Shown: positions 35,550-44,451, counted from the first letter of the stretch. The stretch is DNA of 64,000 nucleotides from DUML01 sp050949905 (GCA_050949905.1 JBMNGP010000005.1:124001-188000); one strand, 5' to 3'. Notes: generated from the sequence alone by a model not told the origin. Numbers and translations: made by a program.

Positions 35550-35996
35550 GTGGTCAAAAAAAAGAAAGACGTTCTCCTAGTAAGTAAGAGTATTTTGCCA
35601 GATGCTATCGTGAAAACGGCTCGTGCTAAAGAGCTATTGGCAAAGTTTGATGCTCTGACAATTAATGAAGCCTGTGAAAAAGCAGAAATTAGCCGAAGTG
35701 CTTTCTACAAATATAAAGACGGTGTCTTCCCATTTTACGAAGGAACCCAAGAAAAAATAATTACACTTTCCCTGTTATTAGTTGATAAAGCAGGAGTTCT
35801 TTCTAATGTCTTAAATTTTATTGCTTCGATCAAAGGCAATATCTTGACAATAAATCAAGGTATCCCGCTGCAAGGTATTGCTAATGTTTCGATCTCTATT
35901 GAAACTGAAAACATGAAAGAGCCGGTGGAAAGCCTGGTATCTCATCTCCATGATTTGGATGGGGTTCGTAAAATAGAGCTAATAGCTAAAAGTTAG
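35550..35996 (+). CDS. ACT-domain protein, PheB/UPF0735 family
   Basis: 148 residues. An N-terminal helix-turn-helix-like part (NEACEKAEISRSAFYKYKDG near residue 43) and a C-terminal ACT domain (SLLLVDKAGVLSNVLNFIAS near residue 80) that usually binds an amino acid. UPF0735 proteins are often called PheB and lie by homoserine dehydrogenase genes, but no such gene is here. GTG 35550 follows GGGAG by 8 bases; TTG 35535 is the longer alternative. Confidence 0.85.
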   Translation: MVKKKKDVLLVSKSILPDAIVKTARAKELLAKFDALTINEACEKAEISRSAFYKYKDGVFPFYEGTQEKIITLSLLLVDKAGVLSNVLNFIASIKGNILTINQGIPLQGIANVSISIETENMKEPVESLVSHLHDLDGVRKIELIAKS

Positions 35997-36114
35997 GATT
36001 TCCCAATAACAAATATTACTTTCTAACTTACAGCAATAATTGAACCGAATGTGCTTGATTTTTTAAATTCGGTATGATAAATTATATAAGTGCCTCACGA
36101 GAGGCTGATAAAGT

Positions 36115-36192
36115 CGGGGCGTAGCTCAGTTTGGCTAGAGCGCTACCTTGGGGTGGTAGAGGCCGCAAGTTCAAGTCTTGTCGCTCCGACCA
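36115..36192 (+). tRNA. tRNA-Pro (anticodon GGG)
   Basis: Cloverleaf of 78 bases with encoded CCA. Acceptor CGGGGCG (36115-36121) pairs with CGCTCCG (36182-36188) with one G-T pair; D arm begins TAGCTCAG; anticodon stem CTACC/GGTAG encloses TTGGGGT, giving anticodon GGG; T arm GCAAG-TTCAAGT-CTTGT. The leading C is typical of bacterial tRNA-Pro. Confidence 0.95.
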
Positions 36193-36266
36193 TTTTATTT
36201 ATCCTAACCCAAGGATACTTGTATTTATTGGGGTAAGGTATCCTATAAAGACATTTGGAATATTGA

Positions 36267-36299
36267 AACTCTAGATTATTATAAAGTCTAGGGTTTTTT
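36267..36299 (+). terminator. Terminator after tRNA-Pro
   Basis: AACTCTAGA (36267-36275) pairs with TCTAGGGTT (36287-36295) with one G-T pair, followed by a T tract to 36299. Confidence 0.75.
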
Positions 36300-36420
36300 A
36301 TTGTCTAACAATCAAAATTTATTGAAATATTTTAATAATTTCGGCAAAAAGAATATTGGAGGATAATGTAGAATATTGTATAATTAAAGAGAGAATATAG
36401 CCGAGAGGTAGGATCGCTTT

Positions 36421-37503
36421 ATGAATGTGGAAGTTAATGCCCCTCAAAAGATCTGTTATCTTGGCAGTAATTATCGTAATGATCTTTTTAGAAAGGTTTT
36501 TAATGCTAGTTACAGTATGATGGCCATTAAGTCTCTTGATGGCCGATACATTGATGTCAATAGGAGCTGGTTAAGGAGAACCGGCTATTTTATTGAGGAA
36601 GTAAGAGGTAAACTGGAAGAAGATATAAATCTCTGGCCTGATCAGAAAAGCAGAGAGGCTATTCAAAAAAGGCTTGAGAACGGTTCTATTCATAACCTGC
36701 AAGTAGAGTTTCAAACCAAAGAAGGCTTAAGGCGCATCGGATTACTGAGTGTTGAAGAAATAGAGATTAAGTGCGAAAGGTTTTACTTGGAAGCAATTAC
36801 TGATATAACAACACAAAGGGAACTTGAACAGGAAATTACTAAACTGGATAGACTAAATTCAATCGCCCAAATAGCAGCAGGCATTAGCCATGAATTCCGT
36901 AACCCAATTACTACAGTCCGGGGATTTATCCAATTACTTTGTGAAAGGAAGGATTTGGCCGGAATCAAAGAATATTTTGATATCATGCTAGAGGAGATTG
37001 ATAGAGCCAACTCCATTGTTACGGAATTTTTAACTCTTTCTCAAACCAAAACTTTGGACTTGAGACAGAATAATGTTAATATTTGTATAAATAAGTTATT
37101 TCCCATGATTCAGGCGGCAGCATTTAATGAGGATAAAGATTTAGTATTAGAATTGAATACTGTTCCGGATATATACATGGATGAGGGTGAAATCCGACAG
37201 CTCATTCTGAATTTAACCAGAAATGCTCTGGAAGCTTCTGCAAGCGGAGATAAAGTAACAATCAAAACTTTTGCCGAAGGGGACCAAGTAGTGCTGGCAA
37301 TTAAAGATCAGGGGAAAGGAATTGAGCAGGAGACCTTAGGTAAACTCGGTACCCCGTTTTTTACGACAAAAGACAATGGAACAGGAATGGGTCTCGTGAT
37401 ATGCTACCGCATAGCTGAAAGGCACAATGCTGAGATCAAAATTGACACAGGCACAAATGGCACAACTTTCTATGTAAGGTTTAAAGCTTTAAACGATAAT
37501 TAG
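36421..37503 (+). CDS. PAS-domain sensor histidine kinase, sporulation-kinase-like
   Basis: 360-residue soluble kinase without membrane spans. One PAS domain (about residues 22-135), a dimerisation/phosphoacceptor helix with SHEFRNPITTVRGFIQLL (His157), and an ATPase domain with N box LILNLTRNALEAS, G1 DQGKGIEQE and G2 GTGMGLVICYRIAERH. The HEFRNPITTVRGF form is that of Bacillus KinA-KinE and similar Clostridial kinases that feed phosphate to Spo0A. No response regulator is adjacent, which fits an orphan sporulation kinase; the Spo0A link is inferred. Confidence 0.88.
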   Translation: MNVEVNAPQKICYLGSNYRNDLFRKVFNASYSMMAIKSLDGRYIDVNRSWLRRTGYFIEEVRGKLEEDINLWPDQKSREAIQKRLENGSIHNLQVEFQTKEGLRRIGLLSVEEIEIKCERFYLEAITDITTQRELEQEITKLDRLNSIAQIAAGISHEFRNPITTVRGFIQLLCERKDLAGIKEYFDIMLEEIDRANSIVTEFLTLSQTKTLDLRQNNVNICINKLFPMIQAAAFNEDKDLVLELNTVPDIYMDEGEIRQLILNLTRNALEASASGDKVTIKTFAEGDQVVLAIKDQGKGIEQETLGKLGTPFFTTKDNGTGMGLVICYRIAERHNAEIKIDTGTNGTTFYVRFKALNDN

Positions 37504-37558
37504 CTCTGCCGGAATTGGTTGTTACACTAATATTTATGAGAGTGAAGCGGGTTGATAA

Positions 37559-37894
37559 ATGAAAAAAGCTATTATTGTGGAAGGTAAAACTGACCGTGAA
37601 AAATTATTGAAGGTTCTTAAGGAGCCCGTTGATATCATTTGTACTTATGGTACTATCAACCTTACAGAATTGGAAAAGATTTTGGACGAAGATCTGTATA
37701 CTGAGGTTTATGTACTCGTAGACGCTGATGAAGCAGGTACAAAGCTCAGAAAAAATATCAAACAGCTCTTTCCCAATTTTCGGCATATTTATACCAAAAA
37801 AATGTATCGAGAAGTGGCAAGTACCCCCAGTGAAGAGTTAGCCAGGATTTTGCACCATGCCCATTTCGAAGTTGTGGGAGAATTTTCAGTGTAA
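37559..37894 (+). CDS. Small Toprim-domain protein
   Basis: 111 residues consisting of little more than a Toprim fold: IIVEGKTDREKLLKVL near residue 5 (catalytic Glu) and VYVLVDADEAGTKLRKN near residue 51 (DxD). Toprim domains act in primases, topoisomerases, RNase M5 and OLD nucleases. The size is close to the N-terminal half of RNase M5, but no 5S-binding partner domain is present, so I leave the function open. Confidence 0.75.
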   Translation: MKKAIIVEGKTDREKLLKVLKEPVDIICTYGTINLTELEKILDEDLYTEVYVLVDADEAGTKLRKNIKQLFPNFRHIYTKKMYREVASTPSEELARILHHAHFEVVGEFSV

Positions 37895-38013
37895 GTCGTT
37901 GCCAGGAAATATTTTTATTGACAATAAGGTACATTATGCTAAAATATTTTCGTCAGCCTGGATGGGCTGAATTTCCTCAAATTTTAAAGGAAAAAGGGGG
38001 CAACGATGACAAG

Positions 38014-38391
38014 ATGAACAATTCTTTGGGGCGTCATGTATTGGCCGAAATCTACGAATGCAGTTTTGATATTTTAAATGATGTACAGAAAGTTGAACAT
38101 ATTATGGTCAATGCGGCTCTGGAAGCGGGTGCGGAAATTCGGGAAGTAGTATTTCATAAATTTAGTCCTCAGGGTGTGAGCGGTGTAGTGGTTATTTCCG
38201 AATCTCATCTGGCAATTCATACCTGGCCCGAATTAGGTTATGCAGCCGTTGATGTCTTTACATGCGGGGATCGTGTCAATCCCTGGGATGCATGTAATTA
38301 TTTGACCAGGATGTTTCAAGCTGGTCATATGACAGCTTCAGAAATGAAGAGGGGATTTATAAGCGAAAAATCCGAAGCTGTAAATCTTTAG
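38014..38391 (+). CDS. speH: S-adenosylmethionine decarboxylase proenzyme
   Basis: 125-residue pyruvoyl enzyme that decarboxylates AdoMet for polyamine synthesis. The self-cleavage site is VVISESHLAIHTWPE, with Ser64 becoming the pyruvoyl group; FTCGD near residue 84 holds the catalytic cysteine. ATG 38014 gives the standard family N-terminus (LGRHVLAEIYEC); the frame is open to 37918 but the extra 32 residues do not resemble the family. No spermidine synthase gene is nearby. Confidence 0.93.
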   Translation: MNNSLGRHVLAEIYECSFDILNDVQKVEHIMVNAALEAGAEIREVVFHKFSPQGVSGVVVISESHLAIHTWPELGYAAVDVFTCGDRVNPWDACNYLTRMFQAGHMTASEMKRGFISEKSEAVNL

Positions 38392-38717
38392 GAGGGATAT
38401 TTATTTTAGGATCCATATTAAGATGGATGGTTTAAATAGACCTTTGCGATCTAGAGATTGCAAGGTCTATTTATATTAAGAAAATCAAATATGCGGCGCA
38501 GGATAGCACTTCTGTCGGTCGTTTTACATATTGTAAAGATTATGATTTGGAATATAGTGCCGGCTTCCACTGAATAGAAATATGTCACTTTTTGAATAAT
38601 AAACAAGAATCAACAGGAGGATTTTACTATTTGAATCTCGAATAATGTAATTATTTCTTGGTTAGTTTTGGGATTAAGTATAAAACCTTGCAATAAGATC
38701 TCTTGGAGGAAAATCTG
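38392..38717 (+). other. Intergenic region between speH and the HepS-like gene
   Basis: 326 bases without a gene. It contains a long hairpin (38433-38450 with 38457-38473), probably the speH terminator, and AGGAGG (38615-38620) followed by a TTG that reads only four codons, so no protein is supported there. Confidence 0.5.
38433..38473 (+). terminator. Long hairpin after speH
   Basis: TAAATAGACC plus TTTGCGAT pairs with ATTGCAA plus GGTCTATTTA, about 17 bp with one bulge and a 6-base loop. Confidence 0.55.
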
Positions 38718-39470
38718 ATGACTTCATTTATTAGTTTTCAAGAAGAAATGAGAAAAGTTGAAGAACTAATGACAGAGGAAATTAGTTTTAAGTCATCTAA
38801 ACTAGATGATCTTCTTGATATAAGGCTCAGTAACTTGGATCAAAAGTTATGCCCGGCCCTAGTGTTAGCCGTTGGCAGCATGGCCCAAGAAAAGAGCAGC
38901 AGGATAATTTCTTTGGCAGCTGTTGTTCAGTATATATATCTGGCGCATCATATCCACGGTTTGGTTACTGATGAAGAAATGAGCGACAGAGGGCGCCAGT
39001 ACCCTGTACTAGTTGGCGATTTTATGTTCGGTCAGGCTTTCTTAAAAATTTGTGAAGCTGACTTGTCTGACTATGCTAGTCAGTTCGTAAAGGTTATTGG
39101 TACTATGAACGAAGGTATTCTATTGCGCTGGAGATTGAAAAATAAAAATATCTCTGCCAAACAATACAGAGTAATAATTGGCAAAGAGAGAGGGGCTCTC
39201 TTGGCTTTAGCGAGCAAACTAGGGGGAGAGTTGGCCGGCTTAAAAGAACCTCACCTTAGAAAAGTTGAAGATTTTGGTTTTGCTCTTGCTATGGCTTGGG
39301 CGGCTTGGGAAGATTCTCTGTATTATTACATGGTTACGGAGTCTTTAGAAAAAGCTAAGGCTATAATTGCAGAGCTTTCCAGCAACTTGCCTGTCGGACC
39401 ACTCCAAGAATTATATGATTTTTTCAATTCGGAAGTTAAGTTGAAAGCCCTCCAGGTTTCTGTAAAATAA
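38718..39470 (+). CDS. Degenerate polyprenyl synthetase-like protein (possible HepS-type subunit)
   Basis: 250-residue all-helical protein whose middle follows the trans-prenyltransferase pattern (AAVVQYIYLAHHIHGLV, then SDRGRQYPVLVGDFMFGQA), but the first aspartate-rich motif DDxxD is replaced by HHIHG and no second motif is seen. It is therefore unlikely to be catalytic by itself. The catalytic homologue lies 1.3 kb downstream beyond tatC-tatA. By analogy with the two-component heptaprenyl diphosphate synthase HepS/HepT of Bacillus it may be the non-catalytic, length-setting subunit. ATG 38718 follows GGAGG. Confidence 0.6.
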   Translation: MTSFISFQEEMRKVEELMTEEISFKSSKLDDLLDIRLSNLDQKLCPALVLAVGSMAQEKSSRIISLAAVVQYIYLAHHIHGLVTDEEMSDRGRQYPVLVGDFMFGQAFLKICEADLSDYASQFVKVIGTMNEGILLRWRLKNKNISAKQYRVIIGKERGALLALASKLGGELAGLKEPHLRKVEDFGFALAMAWAAWEDSLYYYMVTESLEKAKAIIAELSSNLPVGPLQELYDFFNSEVKLKALQVSVK

Positions 39471-39584
39471 ATTATCAAAATTATTTAAATATTTGCATAC
39501 AACTTGGTGTTTCCTGAGATAACATGGTAGAATAATAAGGATTTAATGTAGGATATACGATGTCTGAGGGAGGGGGTATAATCG

Positions 39585-40364
39585 ATGCGACGCAGAAAAA
39601 GAGCAAATGCAGAAATGCCGCTGTTCGACCATCTAAAAGAGTTGCGCAAGGTGCTGCTGATTTCTGCTTATGCTGTTGCCTTTGGAACCGTCATTGGCTG
39701 GGGATTAAGTGATTATACCTATCGCTTTTTGGCACAGCCGATTATAGGCATAGAGGAAGTTAGCTTTATTACCACAACTCCTCTGGAACCAATATTTGTT
39801 AAATTAAAAACATCTCTTGTAATGGGAATATTGGTAGCTGCTCCCATAATTCTCTGGCAAATTTGGAGTTTTGTACTGCCCGCTTTAAAAAAAGAAGAAA
39901 AAAAGTATCTCTACTTAATAGTGCCCTGGTCGCTTCTTCTTTTTATCGGTGGTGCTGCTTTTGCTTTTTATCTTGTCCTTCCGGTAGGCCTTAAGTTTCT
40001 GATATTTGCCGGAGGAGGAGCAGTGCCTTCTACACCGTTTATTACTAAATCGTCCTACTTGAATTTTATTATAACTTTCGTCCTAAGCTTTAGCTTGGTA
40101 TTCCAACTGCCTATTGTACTTTTACTCCTTATTCGGTTAGGGTATCTTTCTCCCAAGACGCTGGCTAAATATCGGAAATGGGCATTTTTTTTAATTTTGG
40201 TCTTAGCGGTGATAATTTCACCTACCCCTGATATTCCAACCCAGTTTCTCATGGCAGGCCCAATGTATTTGCTTTACGAATTAAGCATTTGGTTAGGATA
40301 TTTAGTAGTAAAGAGAAAGAATAAGGTGATAAAAAAAATAGATGCTAAAGGAGAGGGGCGGTAA
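39585..40364 (+). CDS. tatC: Sec-independent protein translocase TatC
   Basis: 259-residue core of the twin-arginine translocase, six spans. Signature MPLFDHLKELRKVLL at the N-terminus, FVLPALKKEEKKYL near residue 96, and SYLNFIITFVLSFSLVFQLP near residue 153. GAGGGAGGGGG precedes the ATG. Followed at 2 bases by tatA. The Tat route exports folded cofactor proteins, in keeping with an anaerobe with periplasm-facing redox enzymes. Confidence 0.95.
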   Translation: MRRRKRANAEMPLFDHLKELRKVLLISAYAVAFGTVIGWGLSDYTYRFLAQPIIGIEEVSFITTTPLEPIFVKLKTSLVMGILVAAPIILWQIWSFVLPALKKEEKKYLYLIVPWSLLLFIGGAAFAFYLVLPVGLKFLIFAGGGAVPSTPFITKSSYLNFIITFVLSFSLVFQLPIVLLLLIRLGYLSPKTLAKYRKWAFFLILVLAVIISPTPDIPTQFLMAGPMYLLYELSIWLGYLVVKRKNKVIKKIDAKGEGR

Positions 40365-40366
40365 GC

Positions 40367-40741
40367 ATGAGTTTTACGGAGATAGCCTTAATTATGTTCG
40401 TAGCCCTTATTCTTTTTGGCCCCGAGGATTTACCTGTCATTGCCAGGGCTTTGGGAAAAATTGTATTTCAAGGCCGGAAATTAATGCTGGAAATAACCCA
40501 GGAATTTCAGCAAGTTATTAATACACCGGCTGATATAATAAATGAAACCCTAAAAGATACTCCCGCTCCCCAAAAATCGAAACTTGAAAGTAATGAGGAG
40601 GATATTGAAGAACTTCTGTCCTATGAGGATACTAAGAAGGACGCTTCGTCAGAAAAACAGGTCCAGGATACAACAAACCCTTTGACGGAATTGCCGTCAG
40701 AAATTGTATCCTCTCCGAAAGATACACGAGTGGGTGACTAA
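40367..40741 (+). CDS. tatA: Twin-arginine translocase subunit TatA/TatB
   Basis: 124 residues: a single N-terminal span FTEIALIMFVALILFGPEDL with the conserved FGP hinge, an amphipathic helix (IARALGKIVFQGRKLMLEI) and an acidic tail. The E at the N-terminus and longer amphipathic helix leave TatA versus TatB open. Coupled to tatC; the polyprenyl synthetase starts around its stop. Confidence 0.9.
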   Translation: MSFTEIALIMFVALILFGPEDLPVIARALGKIVFQGRKLMLEITQEFQQVINTPADIINETLKDTPAPQKSKLESNEEDIEELLSYEDTKKDASSEKQVQDTTNPLTELPSEIVSSPKDTRVGD

Positions 40742-40745
40742 TGTT

Positions 40746-41714
40746 TTGAAACATCAAAAAATTTTTAAAGAAATAAGTGCTGATTTAACTAGAGTGGAGA
40801 AAGAGCTAGCCAAGTTTCTGAAAGTTGAAGATCCGATTTTGGCACAGACCTGTCTTTATTTACTCCAGGCAGGCGGCAAAAGAATGCGGCCGGGTTTTAC
40901 TTTGCTTTCTGGTAAGTTTTTTGACTATAATTTTAAAAAATTACTACCTGTCGCTATGGCTCTGGAAATAATTCATATGGCCACTCTGGTTCATGATGAC
41001 GTCGTTGATGCTTCCCTTACCCGCAGGGGCCGCCCAACCCTGGCTGCAGGGTGGGGGAATGCCGTATCCTTGGCGACCGGAGATTACCTTTTTGCCAAGG
41101 CTCTGGAACTAATCGTGAGGATCGATGATACCAGGGTTTCCAAAATTTTAGCTGATGTTTGCGTTCAAATGTGTCTGGGGGAAATCCAGCAAATTAAATG
41201 TTCCTATGATATCAACCAAAATTTCAAACAGTATTATTATCGTATTCGCAGAAAAACCGCATTACTCATAGGCCTCTGCTGCCAACTTGGTGCCATGGTG
41301 TCTAATGCAACGAAGAGACAAGTCTGGATAATGAAGACTTATGGGCATTGTTTGGGAATAGCTTTTCAAATTGTGGATGATATCCTGGATATTACTGCTG
41401 ATCCTAAGCTTTTAGGCAAACCGGTCGGCGGGGATATTCGTCAAGGAATTATTACTTTGCCAATGATTTACGCTCTAGCCGGAAGTTCTTCTTCGGAGAA
41501 ACTCAAGGAACTCTTGGTGAAGCAATCAAAGTCCGAGGATGAGGTTTTAGAAGTTGTCAATCTGATTAAGCAATCTGATGCCCTAGAAAAGTCAAGGGAA
41601 GTTGTTAACCGTTATATAAATAAAGCCATAAAAAACCTTGATGAACTGCCCGATATCCCAGCAAAATACGCTTTAAACGAATTAGCCTTGTTTGTAGGAG
41701 AAAGAGGATATTAA
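40746..41714 (+). CDS. hepT: Polyprenyl diphosphate synthase, HepT type
   Basis: 322-residue trans-prenyltransferase that makes the side chain of menaquinone. Both aspartate-rich motifs are intact: LVHDDVVDASLTRRGRPT near residue 83 and FQIVDDILDITAD near residue 213, plus GGKRMRPGF near residue 40. TTG 40746 gives the usual start (MKHQKIFKEISADL); GTG 40734 in frame is an alternative. Coupled to tatA and ended by a terminator. Confidence 0.9.
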   Translation: MKHQKIFKEISADLTRVEKELAKFLKVEDPILAQTCLYLLQAGGKRMRPGFTLLSGKFFDYNFKKLLPVAMALEIIHMATLVHDDVVDASLTRRGRPTLAAGWGNAVSLATGDYLFAKALELIVRIDDTRVSKILADVCVQMCLGEIQQIKCSYDINQNFKQYYYRIRRKTALLIGLCCQLGAMVSNATKRQVWIMKTYGHCLGIAFQIVDDILDITADPKLLGKPVGGDIRQGIITLPMIYALAGSSSSEKLKELLVKQSKSEDEVLEVVNLIKQSDALEKSREVVNRYINKAIKNLDELPDIPAKYALNELALFVGERGY

Positions 41715-41724
41715 AGTCAACTCC

Positions 41725-41750
41725 AAGCCGCTTGAAAAACGGCTTTTTTT
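41725..41750 (+). terminator. Terminator after hepT
   Basis: AAGCCG (41725-41730) pairs with CGGCTT (41740-41745) and runs into seven Ts. Confidence 0.7.
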
Positions 41751-41883
41751 AATACCTTTTCTAAGTAGAGCAAGAAAGAAGTAAGTTTTTATTAAGAAAA
41801 CTGTGGCAGAAACTAACACCAAAAATAATTCCATAAAATAGAATAATATACAAAAACTAACTATAGAATAGGAGCTGCTCTTC

Positions 41884-42675
41884 TTGGATGAGAAAAAAAG
41901 GAAAGATCTTCTAGAAAAGCTGGAAGCTATGCGGCAATCCAAAGTTATTGTTTATTTTTCTTATACTCCGCTCGATGATAAGATTCTAGTTCCGCTTTAT
42001 CGGGAGTTGGCTAATATCGGGAAGACTAAAAAAATTGACCTTTTCCTTCATAGTTACGGTGGGGCAGTTGATACTCCCTATAAAGTAGTGATGCTAATTA
42101 GAGAATTCTGTGAAGAGTTTTCTGTTATTGTGCCCTTCTCAGCCAAATCTGCTGCCTCCATGATTGTCCTGGGATCTGATGAAGTAGTAATGGGACCAAT
42201 CTCAGAGCTGGGCCCAATAGACCCATTAGTTAAGCATCCCTGTTACAAAGATTTCTGGATTCCTGTTCAAGCTTTAAGATGCTGTTTTGAATATATTGAA
42301 GAGATGATTTATGACAGTTCAAATCCGGAAGTGTCTGAGATCATTATTAACTCTGTCCTTAATAAATTGGATCCGTGGTTAATCGGCGATTACGAGAAAG
42401 CCTTAAAAGCTTCAAGGCAGTATGCTGAGTCCTTATTAACGAAATATATGCTCAAAAATGACCTGGAGAAGGTTAAAGCTGTGACTAATAACCTTACCAA
42501 CGGCTATTTTTCTCATGGCTATCCTATTGGCCGAAAAGAAGCCAAAGAGATGGGTCTCTGTGTGACCGAAGCATCAGGGGAACTGTGGGAAGTGATCTGG
42601 GAACTATACCTTGTCTATCAAGCCATCTTTGCCGGTGATAATAGTTGCAATTTTTCCCTTTCTACGCTAGGATAA
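41884..42675 (+). CDS. Serine protease of the SDH/ClpP-like (SppA-fold) family
   Basis: 263-residue crotonase-fold protein. LFLHSYGGAVDTPYKVVMLI near residue 49 and the nucleophile region VPFSAKSAASMIVLGSDEVV near residue 82, followed by GPISELGPIDPLV, match the serine dehydrogenase proteinase family (SppA-like). Serine near residue 90 and a later lysine would form the catalytic dyad. It lacks a signal peptide, so it acts in the cytoplasm or at the inner face of the membrane. TTG start with GGAG 9 bases upstream. Confidence 0.8.
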   Translation: MDEKKRKDLLEKLEAMRQSKVIVYFSYTPLDDKILVPLYRELANIGKTKKIDLFLHSYGGAVDTPYKVVMLIREFCEEFSVIVPFSAKSAASMIVLGSDEVVMGPISELGPIDPLVKHPCYKDFWIPVQALRCCFEYIEEMIYDSSNPEVSEIIINSVLNKLDPWLIGDYEKALKASRQYAESLLTKYMLKNDLEKVKAVTNNLTNGYFSHGYPIGRKEAKEMGLCVTEASGELWEVIWELYLVYQAIFAGDNSCNFSLSTLG

Positions 42676-42751
42676 TTTCTATAACTGTTTCCAAAGCCTA
42701 TTTAAATGCTATGGAAATGAATGAAAACCTAACGTTTGAAGGAGGATTATA

Positions 42752-43489
42752 ATGCTAGAAAATAAAGTTGCTTTAATTACGGGCGGAGGAACTGGAATTG
42801 GAAAGGCTGTAGCGTTAAGATTAGCTAACGAAAAAGTAAATATCGCCATAAACTATTCCCGTTCGGAACAAGAAGCCTTGGCTACCCAAAAAGAAGTCGA
42901 GGCTTTGGGCGTAAAATGTGAGATCTATAAGGCTAACGTTGCTTCTGATCAGGAAGTCAGACAAATGATAGCTCAAGTAGAAAATGATTTTGGTCGTTTA
43001 GATATCCTTGTTAATAACGCCGGAACTACGCGCTTTGTTGATCATGCTGACTTGGAAGGAATGAAGGATGAATACTGGGATGAAATTTTTGCCGTTAACG
43101 TCAAAGGGTTATTTTTCTGCTGTAGAGCCGCGGTTCAAGCGCTTAGAAATACTAAAGGGGTAATTGTCAATATTACTTCCATTGCCGGTTTGACGGGATT
43201 AGGCAGCTCAATTGCTTACGCGGCTTCCAAAGCTGCCGCAATCAGTGTGACCAAATCCCTGGCGAGAGTCTGTGCTCCGGAAGTAAGAGTCTTAAGCATA
43301 GCGCCGGGAGTTGTTATTACCAGATGGGTCGAAGGCCAGGATGATCATATTGAGCGCTTGGCAGGAACGACTCCCCTTAAACGGGTTGCGGTACCGGAGG
43401 ATGTGGCAGAGCTTGTTTATGGAGTAATTGCTCATGCCGGATTTGTTACAGGGCAGACGATTGTGGTTGATGGAGGGGCCTTTATCTAA
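42752..43489 (+). CDS. Short-chain dehydrogenase/reductase, FabG-like
   Basis: 245-residue NAD(P)-dependent SDR. Cofactor motif TGGGTGIGKA near residue 10, NNAGTT near 87, catalytic serine in NITSIAGLTG, YAASKAAA as the YxxxK pair near 152, and the closing GQTIVVDGGAFI. It looks like 3-oxoacyl-ACP reductase but stands alone, without acyl carrier or other fatty acid genes, so the substrate is uncertain. GGAGG upstream. Confidence 0.88.
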   Translation: MLENKVALITGGGTGIGKAVALRLANEKVNIAINYSRSEQEALATQKEVEALGVKCEIYKANVASDQEVRQMIAQVENDFGRLDILVNNAGTTRFVDHADLEGMKDEYWDEIFAVNVKGLFFCCRAAVQALRNTKGVIVNITSIAGLTGLGSSIAYAASKAAAISVTKSLARVCAPEVRVLSIAPGVVITRWVEGQDDHIERLAGTTPLKRVAVPEDVAELVYGVIAHAGFVTGQTIVVDGGAFI

Positions 43490-43531
43490 ATCGAAAAACT
43501 AATAGCCCGAAAAGCTAAGGGCTATACAGCA

Positions 43532-43565
43532 AAACAGGCAGAACAATCTGCCTGTTTAATTTTAG
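43532..43565. terminator. Bidirectional terminator between the SDR and CBS genes
   Basis: AAACAGGCAG (43532-43541) pairs perfectly with CTGCCTGTTT (43548-43557), with T-rich sequence on both outer sides. Confidence 0.75.
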
Positions 43566-43614
43566 TAACTGACTCTAATTCCCTGAAACAACCTAGACTA
43601 ACCATTTTAGGATA

Positions 43615-44028
43615 TCATTGATTTTGGCTGTTAAGGATACTGGCGCAGTACTCTATTATTTCTCTTCTGCGGACAATACCAATAAAGACTCCTTGGTCAT
43701 CTATAACAGGAACAAAGTTTTGATGGATTGCTCTGGAAATAAGGTCATTAATCCGGGCATTAATGGATACAGGATTGTTTTGAGTTCGTTGGACAATTTC
43801 TGTTAGAGGTATCTTTTCAGTGTTGTTAAAAGTAAGGTCAGGAGTATTTTTTAGTTTCCATAGAAGATCTCCCTCAGTAAGAGTGCCTGCGTAATGTCCC
43901 TTAGAGTCTACTAAGGGAACGGCGGAGTATCCATGGAACTCCATTCGTTCCAAAGCTTGACGCATAGTCGAATTGTCCTTGAGAAAGACAACGTCTTTCT
44001 TAGGAATAAGGAAAAATGCTATGTTCAT
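43615..44028 (-). CDS. Two-CBS-domain protein
   Basis: 137 residues comprising a tandem CBS pair (Bateman module): first repeat around STMRQALERMEFHGYSAVPL and LTEGDLLWKL, second around ARINDLISRAIHQNFVPVID and GIVRRREIIEY. Such modules bind adenine nucleotides and sense energy state. No attached effector domain. ATG 44028 has AGAGG upstream. Confidence 0.85.
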   Translation of the reverse strand: MNIAFFLIPKKDVVFLKDNSTMRQALERMEFHGYSAVPLVDSKGHYAGTLTEGDLLWKLKNTPDLTFNNTEKIPLTEIVQRTQNNPVSINARINDLISRAIHQNFVPVIDDQGVFIGIVRRREIIEYCASILNSQNQ

Positions 44029-44172
44029 TACGACAACCTCTTAAAACTTTCTTTTCTGGGACAGAATGACCAAAGAAAATTAAATCACTCTTTGACAGTA
44101 AAGTCAATGTTAACGTTTTCCGCTCTTAGTTATGTCCCTTAACATCAATTCCATATTAAAGAGAAAATTCCT

Positions 44173-44205
44173 TCTCAAAAAGAAACAAGCCCGCGAAGGG
44201 CTTGT
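44173..44205 (-). terminator. Terminator after the 49-residue YjcZ-like gene
   Basis: ACAAGCCC (44185-44192) pairs with GGGCTTGT (44198-44205); read on the minus strand it runs into TTTCTTTTT. Confidence 0.7.
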
Positions 44206-44226
44206 AATTACTTTGGTTTTTTTAGT

Positions 44227-44376
44227 TTAGAATATTACGCCGAGAGCAATAAGGATAAGAATCGCGATAGCAATAATACCTACGCCGACACCAGTATTAT
44301 TTGCACCAACTGGAAATACAGGGGCAGCAACAGGGGCAGCAACTGGTCTGCAGCAGCATCCACCAAAACCGTACAT
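44227..44376 (-). CDS. Small cysteine-containing membrane protein, YjcZ/spore type
   Basis: 49 residues. It starts MYGFGGCCCRPVAAPVAAPV and ends in one hydrophobic span (GVGVGIIAIAILILIALGVI). Short proteins with a Gly/Cys-rich start and one C-terminal span belong to the YjcZ-type sporulation protein group. AAAGGAG stands 12 bases before the ATG and a terminator follows, which supports a real gene. Confidence 0.7.
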   Translation of the reverse strand: MYGFGGCCCRPVAAPVAAPVFPVGANNTGVGVGIIAIAILILIALGVIF

Positions 44377-44451
44377 TATATGATTCACTCCTTTTCTTTA
44401 GTCAAATTGAATATTCGCTACATCTCTGACGAACCTATTAGCGATCCGTTT

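Noticed and set aside
38615..38645. AGGAGG followed by a TTG start reading four codons
   Set aside because: Too short to support a peptide; no similar frame conserved within the window.
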